Positions 54,290 through 64,000 are shown, counted from the stretch's first letter. The stretch: DNA of 64,000 nucleotides from a bacterium (GCA_027064085.1 JAMOQH010000126.1:1-64000); one strand, 5' to 3'. Program-made: numbers and translations. Notes: generated from the letters alone by a model not told the origin.

Positions 54290-56002
54290 TCAAGACTTTT
54301 CAAGGCTTGATTTACCCAATTCTATAAATTTAATTAATCCTTCTATTGCTATCCAAAGAATAATTACAATTATAATTGAATTAATTACTGTTAAAAAGTA
54401 TTTTTGTCCATTTAAAAAGTTGATTTCATTATCTATAGCCGCCCAAACGGTTACTATAGTCATAAAAATTGCAGGAAGCCCCGCTACTAACCATTTTTTA
54501 CCTCCTTTATCTCTTAAATAAAGAGTGATAATTATTAAAGCTAGTGCAGATAAAGTTTGATTTACTGCCCCAAATAATGGCCACATAGATAAAGCACCTT
54601 TACCATCTGCTCCAGTAATAAATGCTAATAGAGCTGCTGTAATTACTGCAAATGCTGTTGCAACAAAACGGTTTTTAAATATATTCATTTTTAAGCCAAC
54701 AAAAAGCTCTGTAACTATATATCTTTGTATTCTAGTTGCTGAATCAAGAGTAGTTGATGCAAATGAAGCTACAAAAACTCCCATAATTGTCAGAGCAATA
54801 AATTGAGGTATTCCTAATGTTGTAATCATATTACTGCTACCCATTACAAATGCACCTATTTTTGAACCTAAACCTTTTGCTGCATTCCAAGATTCATAAT
54901 GATGTTGCCATGCTTCTATGCCATGAAGACCATGAAAGCCCAAGCCTATTCCACCTGCAACAGCAATTAAAACTAAAATTGCAAGTACTCCTTCCATTAG
55001 CATAGATCCATAACCTACAAATAAAGCATCTTTTTCACTAATCACTTGTTTTGAGCTTGTTCCTGATGAAACCAGTGAATGGAAACCACTGATTGCTCCA
55101 CATGCTATAGTAATAAATAAAAATGGTAATAAAGGAGGTGCATCTTTAGGGGCATAATCAAATGCAGGAGCAACAATAGTCATGTCTTTCATGAACACAG
55201 CCCCAAAAACACCTAAAATTAGTAAAGTCATTGCTACTATTAATTGATAAGCATTAATATAGTCTCTTGGTTGAAGTAAAATTGTAACAGGTAATACAGA
55301 TGCAATAAATGCATAAATTAATAAAATAATAGTCCAAATCCCTGTTGGGGGAATACCAAATATAGATGGCATTTCAAATTTTAAATAATATCCAATAGCA
55401 ACAGTTGAATACATTGCAATTAAAGCTAAAACAGACCAAATAGTAATATTTTTTCCTTTTTTATAAACAAAGAAACCTAGAGTCATAGCTATAGGTATTT
55501 GAGCCCAAACAGGAAAAACGGAAGAAGGATAGATTTTAAAAATAATTGCAATCACTAATCCGAAAATAGCTATAACTATCCATAACTCTAAAAAAACAAC
55601 AGCAAAAAATAATAATTTCGTTCTATTATTTAAATATTTTGCAGTATATTCAGAAATACTTTTACCTTCATTTCTCATAGAAATAACAAGAGAGCCTAAA
55701 TCATGAACAGCTCCCATTACTACAGAGCCTAAAAATATCCATATAATTGCAGGAAGCCAACCCCATATAACAGCAATTGCAGGCCCTACAATAGGTCCCG
55801 TTCCTGCTATAGAGGTATAGTGATGTCCAAATATAATCTCTTTTTTGGTTGGAACATAATCAACTCCGTCTTCCATAGAAATAGAAGGGGCGATGTTTGA
55901 TTCAGATAAATTAAATATTTTTTTACTTAAAAATTTACCATAAAATCGGTACATGATAACATAGCCTACAAATGGTAAAAGCATTAATAATAAAATATCC
56001 AT
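54290..56002 (-). CDS. cstA: CstA-family peptide/pyruvate transporter
   Basis: A 570-residue polytopic membrane protein with family motifs IFGHHYTSIAGTGPIVGPAIAV, GAVHDLGSLVISMRNEGKSI, ITIACGAISGFHSLVSSGTSSKQ and FVASFASTTLDSATRIQRY. CstA proteins import peptides or, for some close relatives, pyruvate. It is of the shorter type (E. coli CstA is about 700). Last gene of the traB-like/barrel/ruvX/mltG/cstA run, nine bases after mltG; no sensor kinase (BtsS/PyrS type) is adjacent. Confidence 0.93.
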   Translation of the reverse strand: MDILLLMLLPFVGYVIMYRFYGKFLSKKIFNLSESNIAPSISMEDGVDYVPTKKEIIFGHHYTSIAGTGPIVGPAIAVIWGWLPAIIWIFLGSVVMGAVHDLGSLVISMRNEGKSISEYTAKYLNNRTKLLFFAVVFLELWIVIAIFGLVIAIIFKIYPSSVFPVWAQIPIAMTLGFFVYKKGKNITIWSVLALIAMYSTVAIGYYLKFEMPSIFGIPPTGIWTIILLIYAFIASVLPVTILLQPRDYINAYQLIVAMTLLILGVFGAVFMKDMTIVAPAFDYAPKDAPPLLPFLFITIACGAISGFHSLVSSGTSSKQVISEKDALFVGYGSMLMEGVLAILVLIAVAGGIGLGFHGLHGIEAWQHHYESWNAAKGLGSKIGAFVMGSSNMITTLGIPQFIALTIMGVFVASFASTTLDSATRIQRYIVTELFVGLKMNIFKNRFVATAFAVITAALLAFITGADGKGALSMWPLFGAVNQTLSALALIIITLYLRDKGGKKWLVAGLPAIFMTIVTVWAAIDNEINFLNGQKYFLTVINSIIIVIILWIAIEGLIKFIELGKSSLEKS

Positions 56003-56011
56003 AGTTTCTCC

Positions 56012-57169
56012 TTATTTAGCTTTTTTTACTTTTTTTACTTTTTGCCAGTATTTTTTTACTGCTTTTAGGTGGTCTGCATAATTTGTTGTAAATGTATGAG
56101 TGCCATCGTTATTTGATACAAAATACAGATATTTTGTTTTTACAGGTTTTACAGCGGCTTCTATTGACTTATAGTTTGGATTTCCAATAGGTCCAGGTGG
56201 AAGCCCTTTATAAATGTAAGTGTTATAAGGATTTGTTGGGTCTTCAAGCATTTTTTTGGTAATTCCTGCATGATATTTTGTTGATTTTCTACCTGTTACC
56301 TGATATATTACCGTCGGGTCTGTTTGAAGAAGCATGTTTATTTTTAGTCTATTGTGAAAAACAGATGAGACTTTAAATCTTTCACTATCAGTTGTTGTTT
56401 CTTTACCGATAATTGATGCAATTGTCACAAGCTGATGAGTGCTCCAGCCTAGTTTTTTTCTTTCTTTGTCGTAATTTTTTATTCTAGTTTTCATACTTTT
56501 TACTAATCTATCTAAAACTATTTCAGGTTTTGTCCAGTGTTTAAATTTATATGTTTCTGGATACAAGTATCCTTCTAATGTTGGTTTATAGTTTTCTCTG
56601 TCTTTTGGTATAACATAATCTATGTTATACTTCTTTAACATTTTTTTTGATTCACATAATTTAATAAAAGCTTGTGCCTTTGTAACTTCAGCTTTTTCTA
56701 AAAGCAGGGCAATTTCTTGATAAGTGAGATTTTCAGGAAGAGTTACTTGATATTGTGCTTCTTTTCCTTCTATTAATACCTTTAAAACATCATTAGGTAG
56801 TAAATCTGTATAAAATTCAAATTCACCGTTTTTAATTTTTTTATCCATTGCTTTTAGTCTTACAAATATTACAAAAGACTTAACATCAGTAATAACTTTT
56901 TTCTTTTTAAGTAATTTTGCAATTTGCTTTACAGATGTTTTAGGTATAACAATATTTATTTTTGTATGTTTTGCAGATGGTTTTTTATTTATATATTTAA
57001 AAAAATCGCTAGAGCTATATTTTTTTATAAAGAGTAACTTTAGTACATATTTTAAGTTAGCTCCTTTATTTTCGTTTGAAAATTTACTATATTCTAAGCC
57101 AATGTAAGTACTAATTCCTCCAGCAATTAATAAAATTGTAACTAAGATAATAATTATAATCTTTTTCAT
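56012..57169 (-). CDS. mltG: Endolytic murein transglycosylase MltG
   Basis: A 385-residue protein with one N-terminal membrane anchor (IIIIILVTILLIAGGISTYIGL), a LysM-like region and the YceG/MltG domain: YLYPETYKF, LVTIASIIGKETTTDSER, FHNRLKINMLLQTDPTVIYQ, YNTYIYKGLPPGPIGNPN. The active-site segment reads ASIIGKET where most members have ASIVEKET; the more invariant second Glu is kept. The enzyme cuts nascent glycan strands and sets their length. It overlaps ruvX by four bases, a pairing seen in many bacteria. Confidence 0.95.
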   Translation of the reverse strand: MKKIIIIILVTILLIAGGISTYIGLEYSKFSNENKGANLKYVLKLLFIKKYSSSDFFKYINKKPSAKHTKINIVIPKTSVKQIAKLLKKKKVITDVKSFVIFVRLKAMDKKIKNGEFEFYTDLLPNDVLKVLIEGKEAQYQVTLPENLTYQEIALLLEKAEVTKAQAFIKLCESKKMLKKYNIDYVIPKDRENYKPTLEGYLYPETYKFKHWTKPEIVLDRLVKSMKTRIKNYDKERKKLGWSTHQLVTIASIIGKETTTDSERFKVSSVFHNRLKINMLLQTDPTVIYQVTGRKSTKYHAGITKKMLEDPTNPYNTYIYKGLPPGPIGNPNYKSIEAAVKPVKTKYLYFVSNNDGTHTFTTNYADHLKAVKKYWQKVKKVKKAK

Positions 57170-57585
57170 TTATTCCTCTTTAAATAATCTAAATAATTTT
57201 GTAAAAATATTGTTGCAGCTATTCTATCTACATTTTCTTTTCTTGTCCTTTTAGAAACCTTTCCTATAGTTAGTATTTTTTCTGCAGAAACAGAAGAAAG
57301 TCTTTCATCCCAGTAAACAATTTCTATATTAAATTTTTCTTCTAATAATGAACCAAATTCTCTTACATATTTTGCAAAATGTTCTTCTCTACCTGTTAAA
57401 GTTAAAGGAAGTCCAAGTAGTATTTTGCCTATTTGATTTTCTTTTATTAAGTTTTTTATTATATCAAAATCATTTTCATTATTAGTTCTATGTATGGTTG
57501 TTAAGGGAGTGGCTACAGAAATAATAGTATTTGCTTTTGCAACACCAATTCGTTTAGTTCCTATGTCGAGTGCTAAAATTCTCAA
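57166..57585 (-). CDS. ruvX: Holliday-junction resolvase-like nuclease / 16S rRNA maturation factor
   Basis: A 139-residue YqgF/RuvX-family protein with an RNase H fold: MRILALDIGTKRIGVAKA (first catalytic Asp), LLGLPLTLTGREE, YWDERLSSVSAEKIL (DER) and NVDRIAATIFLQNYLD (last Asp). In E. coli this protein is needed for 16S rRNA 5'-end processing. Overlaps both neighbours by four bases, so it is tightly coupled to the barrel gene and mltG. Confidence 0.95.
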   Translation of the reverse strand: MRILALDIGTKRIGVAKANTIISVATPLTTIHRTNNENDFDIIKNLIKENQIGKILLGLPLTLTGREEHFAKYVREFGSLLEEKFNIEIVYWDERLSSVSAEKILTIGKVSKRTRKENVDRIAATIFLQNYLDYLKRNK

Positions 57586-58292
57586 AATATAAATATTACT
57601 CCTAATTTAAATCTTAAAAACATATTAAAATCACCATTATTTATTTCTTTACCAATTTGAAAATCTTGAGATTCTTCAAAAGCAAAATTATTTGATATAA
57701 AGAATTTAAAACCAACTCCCATTGCCAGAGTTGATGGTATATAGATAGCATCACTTGTGAAATAAGGATTTAATACTAGTCCTAATTTAATAAATGGTTT
57801 CATAAAACGAGTTAATCTAGGTAAATTATATTTTGCACCACCTTCAAGATGTAATAAAAAATATTTATCAATTGCGCCTGCTCCAATATTGGCATAAATT
57901 GCTAGAGTATTGTAAATCAACCCCGTATTGTATTCAAAATCAGAGCTTATAGTAAAAAAGCTGTCTGTTATACCTGAGAATACCGAATTAAAGTTAATTG
58001 TTGGAATGATAAAAACTCTACCCATATCTTCGGCTTTGGGCATGATGAAGTCTTCTTTTTTAACGGGTTCTAACTCATTTTCATTAGGTGAATCATTGTT
58101 TTCTTTGGTAGAGGGTTGTTGAGCTTCTTTTTTTTCTTCTTTAGTTGTAACAACAATATTCTTTTTCTTGTTAGTAGTAGCTTCTTTATTATTTTTTTTG
58201 ACAGTAGGGACGCTTTTTACTGTATTATCTTCTATCTTTAAACCAAATATTGTTGTTGAAATTGTGATTATCAAAATAATTAAGTATTTCAT
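57582..58292 (-). CDS. Predicted outer-membrane barrel with Lys/Glu-rich linker
   Basis: A 236-residue protein with a signal peptide (MKYLIILIITISTTIFG), a roughly 65-residue Lys/Glu/Thr/Asn-rich linker (KKNIVVTTKEEKKEAQQPST...), and a C-terminal strand-rich domain (GRVFIIPTINFNSVFSG, NTLAIYANIGAGAIDKYF) ending FLRFKLGVIFIF, a typical barrel end. The linker might bind peptidoglycan or a partner. No named family. It lies 13 bases after the traB-like gene and overlaps ruvX by four. Confidence 0.55.
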   Translation of the reverse strand: MKYLIILIITISTTIFGLKIEDNTVKSVPTVKKNNKEATTNKKKNIVVTTKEEKKEAQQPSTKENNDSPNENELEPVKKEDFIMPKAEDMGRVFIIPTINFNSVFSGITDSFFTISSDFEYNTGLIYNTLAIYANIGAGAIDKYFLLHLEGGAKYNLPRLTRFMKPFIKLGLVLNPYFTSDAIYIPSTLAMGVGFKFFISNNFAFEESQDFQIGKEINNGDFNMFLRFKLGVIFIF

Positions 58293-58305
58293 ATATCCCT
58301 CAAAA

Positions 58306-59307
58306 TTACTGTTGACTTATTTTATAACCTTTTTTTCTTAAAAGTTCAATTATTCCCTCTTTTCCTATTAAATGTCCGCCTCCAACTACCACAAAATAGC
58401 TATTTTTATCTGTTTTTAACATTTTATCCAGTTTTTTAGCCATATTTATGTTTCTATCAATTAAAAGTTTTTTGTAGTAAATTTTTAATTCAGGATACTT
58501 ATTGGCATATTTATAGGAAAGGTTTGTAAGAGTTTTGGTTTTTCCTATTTTCCATTCATTAAACATTTTATCAAGAAGTCCTTGATATTTGTCCCAATCT
58601 TTGAGCATTAATTTAATATTTAATATATTTAATTCTTTACTAAAACCTGCTAATAAGTCTAATTGGAATTCTCCTGTTTCAAGTTCAAGAATATTTTTAT
58701 TATCTTTTTTAGCCAATGTTAAAAAGTGTAAGTCAATACCTGATTGCGGGTCATAACCTAGTTTTTTCATTTGAAATATTGTTAAACTTAAACTTGCAAG
58801 CCAAGGCTTCATTTTATTTATGGCAAGCATAGGCAAACCTATTTCTGTTGCTCTTTTAGAAAATTCAGCATATAAACTAGATGGTAATACATCTTTTAGT
58901 GTTTTATTTTTAAACATTCCTACTTGCATTGTTTTCATTTGTAAGGATATTTGATCTTTTTGAACATCTACTTCAACAACTAAATTTTTACTATTTTTAT
59001 ATGCATTTGTGATTTTAGAATTTAATGGGTAAAGAGATGGCTTTGCAACATGTATAGAACCTAATAAGTACATGTTAGATTTACCATTTTCAACTTTCCA
59101 CATAAAGGTTTTAGTATTTTGCTTTTCTGCTTTCTGCTTAGAGGCAATCTTTAAATCAACTTTTATATCTTTATTATTATTATTTGTAGTTTTAGTAACT
59201 GTAGTTTTTTGTATTTCTTTCTTTGTGTTTAAGTCTTGAGCAAGGCTTTTTTTGTTACAAGATATAGCTATAAAGGTCAATAATATTAATAGTAGTAATT
59301 TTTTCAT
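58306..59307 (-). CDS. TraB/GumN-family lipoprotein (TIKI-like metalloprotease fold)
   Basis: A lipoprotein of about 333 residues (KKLLLLILLTFIAISCNKKS) with a TraB/PrgY/GumN domain from about residue 68: FMWKVENGKSNMYLLGSIHVAKPS holds the first GxxH motif, NLVVEVDVQ the acidic strand, and YFVVVGGGHLIGKEGIIELL the second GxxH. TIKI-type relatives are metalloproteases using these histidines. I choose the ATG at 59307 after GGAG rather than the ATG at 59340, which would put 11 residues before the signal. First gene of the run leading to cstA. Confidence 0.85.
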   Translation of the reverse strand: MKKLLLLILLTFIAISCNKKSLAQDLNTKKEIQKTTVTKTTNNNNKDIKVDLKIASKQKAEKQNTKTFMWKVENGKSNMYLLGSIHVAKPSLYPLNSKITNAYKNSKNLVVEVDVQKDQISLQMKTMQVGMFKNKTLKDVLPSSLYAEFSKRATEIGLPMLAINKMKPWLASLSLTIFQMKKLGYDPQSGIDLHFLTLAKKDNKNILELETGEFQLDLLAGFSKELNILNIKLMLKDWDKYQGLLDKMFNEWKIGKTKTLTNLSYKYANKYPELKIYYKKLLIDRNINMAKKLDKMLKTDKNSYFVVVGGGHLIGKEGIIELLRKKGYKISQQ

Positions 59308-59625
59308 GTTATCTCCAAATAATTTAACCACTTTTAACATATAATAGATAAAAATGCAAAATTAATAAGAGTCTGCTTTTAAAAGATGTAGCACTTTTAC
59401 TTGATTTATTATCCTACCCTTATAATTTCCAAAATCTTATTGTTTTATGCAATATTACTTAAATTTTAATATTTCCCCTTATTTTTCCTTGGAAAATGCC
59501 ATAAGAATAAGGCTACAATCTAAGTTTTTCTTAATTTATATCTGTAGTTGCACATTAGTTATATTGCTAATTTTAATTATGAAACAGTAAAATAGCAAAT
59601 ATTGTCAATCAATAGCCCCTAAATC
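59308..59625. other. Non-coding divergent region
   Basis: Between the divergent traB-like gene and the DUF11 gene I see no open frame with a start signal and no strong hairpin. It is AT-rich throughout. The promoter and Shine-Dalgarno of the DUF11 gene lie at its right end. Confidence 0.55.
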
Positions 59626-59654
59626 TTGACTTTAATAACAAATCACAATATACT
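59626..59654 (+). promoter_or_regulatory. Sigma-70 promoter of the DUF11-repeat gene
   Basis: TTGACT (59626-59631), 17 bases, TATACT (59649-59654), 25 bases before the ATG, with AGGTG as a modest ribosome-binding site. Confidence 0.75.
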
Positions 59655-59678
59655 TTTATTATCTTTTTAGGTGTTGTT

Positions 59679-62600
59679 ATGTTGAAATTATTAAATAAAT
59701 TATATTTTTTTATACTATTACTAACTTTATTTTCTGTCAATATTTTTGCTATAGTTGAAGGGACTTATCCCGATAGTACAAATTTGAAAAAATATTCAGT
59801 ATTTGGTTCTGTTGTAACAACAGGAAATACCATGATGGCTACAACTCCTCCAGGTAATGTAAATGACATATTACTTTCAGAAAGTAGTGGAGATTTAAAA
59901 AATATGCCTTTTGATGCTGAAATTGTATCTGCACATATTTTTTGGTCTGGATCTCTTGGGCCAAGTTTGTTTGTACCAGATGACAATATAACACTTTTAA
60001 CTAAAGATAATGATATTCATAATATTCAAGCTGATAGTTGTAAAGTTGTTACAAATATGGAAGGCTTTTATTATTGTTCTGCAGATATAACTACAACTAT
60101 TGTTAATCAAAATATTGTAAATTACAATGGTCGTTATACTGTTAGTAATTTAAAGGGAGATGTTGGAGATTGCGAAACGAATCCATATATTTGCCAAGCA
60201 AAATATGCTGCATGGAGTATGGTTGTTGTTTATAAGTCTAAGAGTGCAAAGGTAAAAAGGGAAATCTTACTTTATGATAGTTTTTTACATTTAGATGAAA
60301 GAGAAGATAGTATAGGTATAACTCATTTTGATATTACAAATTTAACAGTAAATAGCCCTGCAAGAGGAGAATTTACTTATTTTGGCCTCGAAGGAGACAG
60401 GTTTTTAGGTGTTCCTCCTCAAGATGCTCCTGAAAATCAATATCCATGTGACACTTGTTATGATTTTATATCATTAAACAATGTAAAATTATACGATGAT
60501 TTAAATCCTCCTAACAATATATGGAACTCATCTATTGCAACTGCTGTAGATATAGATACTTTTAAAATTGGAAATCAAGGTTTAAATATTTTAAGAAGTG
60601 GAACCAATAAGACTATACATGTGAAACTTGGAAGTGGTGATGGAATTATTCCGAATGAACACCCTGAAGCAGGTGGAGGAGAATCTGTATTTTTAGGTTA
60701 TGTGTTGCTTGCTCTTGATACAATTTCGCCTAATTTTAGAACAACTAATACAAATTTGATTGTTGATAGAACGGTTGCGTCTCAAGGAGATGAATTAACT
60801 TATATTTTAACAGTTACTAATGATGGTTCTAAAATTGCTCATAATGTAATTGTTTCTAATCTTATTCCTCCTGAAACAACTTATGTGGATAATTCAACTT
60901 ATATAGATGGAGTACTTGCAAGTAACGATATTGCTACTCCAATGGGATTAAATATTGGCACTATAGATTTTAGAGGCACAAATAATAAAAAAATTATTAC
61001 TTTTAGAGTAAAAATAAAGTCTACTGCTATTGATGGAACTTATGTTTATAATAAAGCAAAAATTATAAGTGATGAAACAATCAATGACCCAAGTTTAACA
61101 AATCAAGTTAAAACATTAATAAATGCTCCAGTATTACAAACTCCAATATTAACAGTTAGAGACGAAAATGGAGGAAGTTATTTACCTGGAGAATGGGTAG
61201 AGTATAGTGTTAAAATTTTAAATAATAGCAATAATCCTATATCAAATTTAGTTTATGAAAATACTTTAGGTCTTGATTTTACTCAAATAATGCTTAGCTC
61301 TATTCCTTTTAATGCAAGCGATAACTCAAATTTAGCAAACAAAAAAATAAGTATTTCATCAATTCAAGTTCCTGCAAGAAGTGCTATTTTTATTAAATAT
61401 AGAGCTAAAATTAAAACAATACAAGAATATATTGATTCTGGTACGCCAGAAGATCAAATAAACAATAAAAGTATCTCTAATCAAGGAGAACTATCTATTT
61501 CAACAAGGCCAGAACTTATACTTACAGATAATGACAATGGTGGAAATGAGCATGATCCAACGGTATTTACTATAAAAAAAGAAGTAAATGCGAATTTTTC
61601 TGATTCAACTATGACAGTTGAAAATACTAATGGAAGTAGTGAATTTCATCCTGGAGATAGAGTTAAATATACTATAAAAGTTAAAAATTCAGCAACAGCA
61701 ACAGTTAATGCTATAAATGTATTAAATGACATAGATGAAAATTATTTTGAGGAAATTACCGTTAATAATGGTTTTTATGATGGGGATAAATTAACATGGC
61801 TCATAGCTTCCTTAGCTCCAAGTGCAGAAACAACATTAATTTTTACTGCAAAAATTAAAAAGCCACAAGCTAATGGACTTGTTATTCAAAATCAAGCAAG
61901 TATTTTTGTTGCAGGACGCTCAGATTTAACAGATGATCCAACAACTACCATTTTAGATGATCCAACTAAGTTTACAATTACAGCAAGTTCATCAAATTTT
62001 ATATTTTCAACTAAAGAAGTAATAGATGAAAATGGAGGAACTTATTTTCAACAAGGAGATTATGTTACTTATGTTATAAAAATTAAGAATACAGGCGAAG
62101 CCGTAGGGGGAAATTTAACCGTAGAAGATTCAATTAATAGTAATCTTGTCGATATAGAGGTATTTAATAATGGAGTTTATAATAATAATAAAATAACTTG
62201 GAATTATATCAATACCCCAGAATTAGTAAATGTATCAGGCGAAGTTACTCTTAAATTTAGAGCAAAAATCAAAAGTACAGTAGCAAATGGTACTGTAATA
62301 TCAAATCAAGCTTTTATTAGTTCTACAGACAGTCCTAGAACATATTTAACAGACGATCCAACAACTTCTAGTGTAAGTGATAGTACAAATTTTACTGTTA
62401 ACTCAGCTGCAGAATTAACAGAATCATATAAAACCTACGAAGATTTAAATGGTGGTGATATAGAGCCAGGCGATGAGATAAAATATACTATTCAGTTAAG
62501 AAATACAGGTAACTTAGAAGTTACAAATATCTCTGTTATTGATAATGTAGATACAAATAATCTTGAAAATATTATAGTGGAAGATAATGGAATTTATAGT

Positions 62601-64000
62601 AATGGCAACATAAATTGGGCAGGTATTACTAGTCTTGCTCCACATACAAATTTAGAACTACATTTTACGGCTAAAATAAAAGAAAACACTACTCATAATA
62701 CAAAGATATCAAATCAAGCTATAATTATGAGTACAGAAATACCATTTGCATTCACTGATGATCCAAATACAGCAGAAAAAGACGATGCAACTAGCTTTTT
62801 AGTTATGGCAATTCCTGATTTGTCTTTTACTAAAACAGTTGTAAATACAAATGGAACTACAGAATTTAAAATAGGTGATAGAGTAAAATATACCATTAAT
62901 ATAGTAAATAATTCTTCTTCTGAAACTGGAAATATAACAATTACAGATTTAATACCTCGTGATTTAGAAAATGTAACTCTTTCAAGTGGAGGAATACTAA
63001 ATGGTAATCAAGCATATTTTTATTTACAACCTATAACTTCTCCTATAGCTTTAACTATAGAAGGTGATATTAAAGCTAGTGGTGAAATATGTAATCAAGC
63101 AAGCCTTGAAGATGTGAATTTTAATTATACTATTAACTCTGACGATCCTAATACCTTAAGTGAAAATGACAGTACTTGTTTTAATGTTATACAAGTTATA
63201 AAAGTTGAAAATTTCAAAAAAACATTTACAGATATCAATGGTGGTAATATAGAACCTAATGATATTATTGAATATGAATTAAGTTTTGACAATAATAGTG
63301 ATGTAAGTTTGAACAATTTGGTTATTACAGATAATATTGACACTAATTTAACAGATATAAACTTAATAGATGGTGGATATTTTAACGGAAATATTATTAC
63401 ATTTAATTCTTTAAATACTCCTAAATTAGCAAATATTGCTCCAAACACTAGTGTTATTATTAAATTTAGGGCAAAAATTAAAACTCCACTTGCAAATAAT
63501 ACTGTTATTTCAAATCAAGCAGAATTAAACATTGAAGATATTAACTTAGTTTCTGATAATCCTAATACTCCTATTGAAAATGATGCTACAGAGTTTAATA
63601 TTGTTTCTTCTCCTAAAATAAAATTTACTAAAGTTGTTAAAAATGTAAATAACTCAACAGAATATAAACCAAATGATAATGTCATGTATACTATAACTGC
63701 TTTAAATACAGGTACAGAAATAGCAAATAACATACTAATAAAAGATATATTAAGTAATGATTTAACTAATTTATCAGCATCTCAAGGTAGTTTCAATAAT
63801 AACGAATTTACATTAAATTTACCTCAATTAAATGTAAATCAACCTATAACTATAACAATTAATGCAAAAATCAAAGATAGCGTTAGTAATAATACAGTAA
63901 TTTCAAATCAAGCTTCTTTAGATAGTGATAATACTAATCAAATACTTTCTGACGATTCTGATACCCCTATTGCTAATGACCAAACTAAATTTACTGTAAC
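59679..64000 (+). CDS. Giant secreted DUF11-repeat surface protein, 3' end outside window
   Basis: An uninterrupted plus frame of 1440 codons starts at ATG 59679 and is still open at the window end. It begins with a signal peptide (LNKLYFFILLLTLFSVNIFA), then an N-terminal beta-rich domain of about 330 residues with several Cys (including QYPCDTCYDF) recalling the DUF3344-type domain found ahead of DUF11 repeats. From about residue 357 come at least eight DUF11 (prealbumin-like) repeats of roughly 130-155 residues, each with a ...NGG-x-(E/F)-x-PGD-x-(V/I)-x-Y opening, an (N)TG middle and an AKIK...ISNQA close; starts fall near 60750, 61135, 61603, 62010, 62431, 62827, 63212 and 63628. Successive repeats are similar but not identical. 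Such proteins form long surface stalks. C-terminal anchoring cannot be seen. Confidence 0.93.
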   Translation, partial: MLKLLNKLYFFILLLTLFSVNIFAIVEGTYPDSTNLKKYSVFGSVVTTGNTMMATTPPGNVNDILLSESSGDLKNMPFDAEIVSAHIFWSGSLGPSLFVPDDNITLLTKDNDIHNIQADSCKVVTNMEGFYYCSADITTTIVNQNIVNYNGRYTVSNLKGDVGDCETNPYICQAKYAAWSMVVVYKSKSAKVKREILLYDSFLHLDEREDSIGITHFDITNLTVNSPARGEFTYFGLEGDRFLGVPPQDAPENQYPCDTCYDFISLNNVKLYDDLNPPNNIWNSSIATAVDIDTFKIGNQGLNILRSGTNKTIHVKLGSGDGIIPNEHPEAGGGESVFLGYVLLALDTISPNFRTTNTNLIVDRTVASQGDELTYILTVTNDGSKIAHNVIVSNLIPPETTYVDNSTYIDGVLASNDIATPMGLNIGTIDFRGTNNKKIITFRVKIKSTAIDGTYVYNKAKIISDETINDPSLTNQVKTLINAPVLQTPILTVRDENGGSYLPGEWVEYSVKILNNSNNPISNLVYENTLGLDFTQIMLSSIPFNASDNSNLANKKISISSIQVPARSAIFIKYRAKIKTIQEYIDSGTPEDQINNKSISNQGELSISTRPELILTDNDNGGNEHDPTVFTIKKEVNANFSDSTMTVENTNGSSEFHPGDRVKYTIKVKNSATATVNAINVLNDIDENYFEEITVNNGFYDGDKLTWLIASLAPSAETTLIFTAKIKKPQANGLVIQNQASIFVAGRSDLTDDPTTTILDDPTKFTITASSSNFIFSTKEVIDENGGTYFQQGDYVTYVIKIKNTGEAVGGNLTVEDSINSNLVDIEVFNNGVYNNNKITWNYINTPELVNVSGEVTLKFRAKIKSTVANGTVISNQAFISSTDSPRTYLTDDPTTSSVSDSTNFTVNSAAELTESYKTYEDLNGGDIEPGDEIKYTIQLRNTGNLEVTNISVIDNVDTNNLENIIVEDNGIYSNGNINWAGITSLAPHTNLELHFTAKIKENTTHNTKISNQAIIMSTEIPFAFTDDPNTAEKDDATSFLVMAIPDLSFTKTVVNTNGTTEFKIGDRVKYTINIVNNSSSETGNITITDLIPRDLENVTLSSGGILNGNQAYFYLQPITSPIALTIEGDIKASGEICNQASLEDVNFNYTINSDDPNTLSENDSTCFNVIQVIKVENFKKTFTDINGGNIEPNDIIEYELSFDNNSDVSLNNLVITDNIDTNLTDINLIDGGYFNGNIITFNSLNTPKLANIAPNTSVIIKFRAKIKTPLANNTVISNQAELNIEDINLVSDNPNTPIENDATEFNIVSSPKIKFTKVVKNVNNSTEYKPNDNVMYTITALNTGTEIANNILIKDILSNDLTNLSASQGSFNNNEFTLNLPQLNVNQPITITINAKIKDSVSNNTVISNQASLDSDNTNQILSDDSDTPIANDQTKFTV

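Noticed and set aside
62714-63733. Minus-strand frames of 60-107 codons near the right edge
   Set aside because: They are antisense to the uninterrupted DUF11-repeat frame and have no ribosome-binding sites or family resemblance.

Overview
The window is a very AT-rich chromosomal segment from a motile, diderm (outer-membrane) bacterium. P-ring protein FlgI, several predicted outer-membrane beta-barrels, many lipobox lipoproteins and TatC support a Gram-negative envelope. The omega subunit, the Cys-rich/RCC1 lipoprotein and the ECF/NtrC-type regulators look most like deltaproteobacterial-type lineages (Myxococcota/Bradymonadota/Desulfobacterota side). This placement is an inference from protein flavour only. 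The 2-hydroxyacyl-CoA-dehydratase-type activase, pyruvate phosphate dikinase and CstA fit an anaerobic, amino-acid or organic-acid using lifestyle, but do not prove it.

Layout. 1-741: decayed DNA with a fragment of an AAA-ATPase-like (PF09820-type) gene and a possible recombinase tail. 742-6162: a 1403-residue activase/dehydratase fusion and an MFS transporter. 6368-15591: two tandem giant flagellins (about 1155 residues each), then flgI and an flgJ fused to an M23 peptidase; a clear terminator separates flgJ from pyruvate phosphate dikinase. 18632-26875 (minus): an apparent eight-gene operon running ECF sigma, anti-sigma, TPR-like exported protein, PilZ, lipoprotein, YehL-like MoxR ATPase, giant ankyrin lipoprotein, GNAT acetyltransferase. 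27029-30845: outer-membrane protein, an acyl-carrier-like protein lacking the carrier serine, tatC/rpsO, hemolysin III, rpoZ. 30838-38331 (minus): a seven-gene operon led by a CHASE2 adenylate cyclase, a cNMP-binding regulator and a class II cAMP phosphodiesterase, then murG and envelope proteins. 38459-41449: a third giant flagellin. 41720-48713 (minus): murC, a compact UvrD-like helicase, an NtrC-family regulator and lipoproteins. 48747-48820: tRNA-Arg(CCU). 48936-53519: acyl-CoA synthetase, a small lipoprotein, and an RCC1 propeller lipoprotein. 53589-59307 (minus): CvpA-like protein, then a traB-like/barrel/ruvX/mltG/cstA operon. 59679-64000: the 5' part of a giant secreted DUF11-repeat protein that runs off the window.

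The genes suggest three linked themes: motility with unusually large filament subunits, probably under sigma-28 (matching promoter-like sites precede two of the flagellins and one intergenic site); envelope building and surface proteins; and signalling through cAMP, PilZ/c-di-GMP and an ECF sigma factor. No CRISPR array, rRNA or intact insertion sequence was seen. Several start codons were moved from the longest open frame to a downstream codon with a good Shine-Dalgarno; each case is stated.
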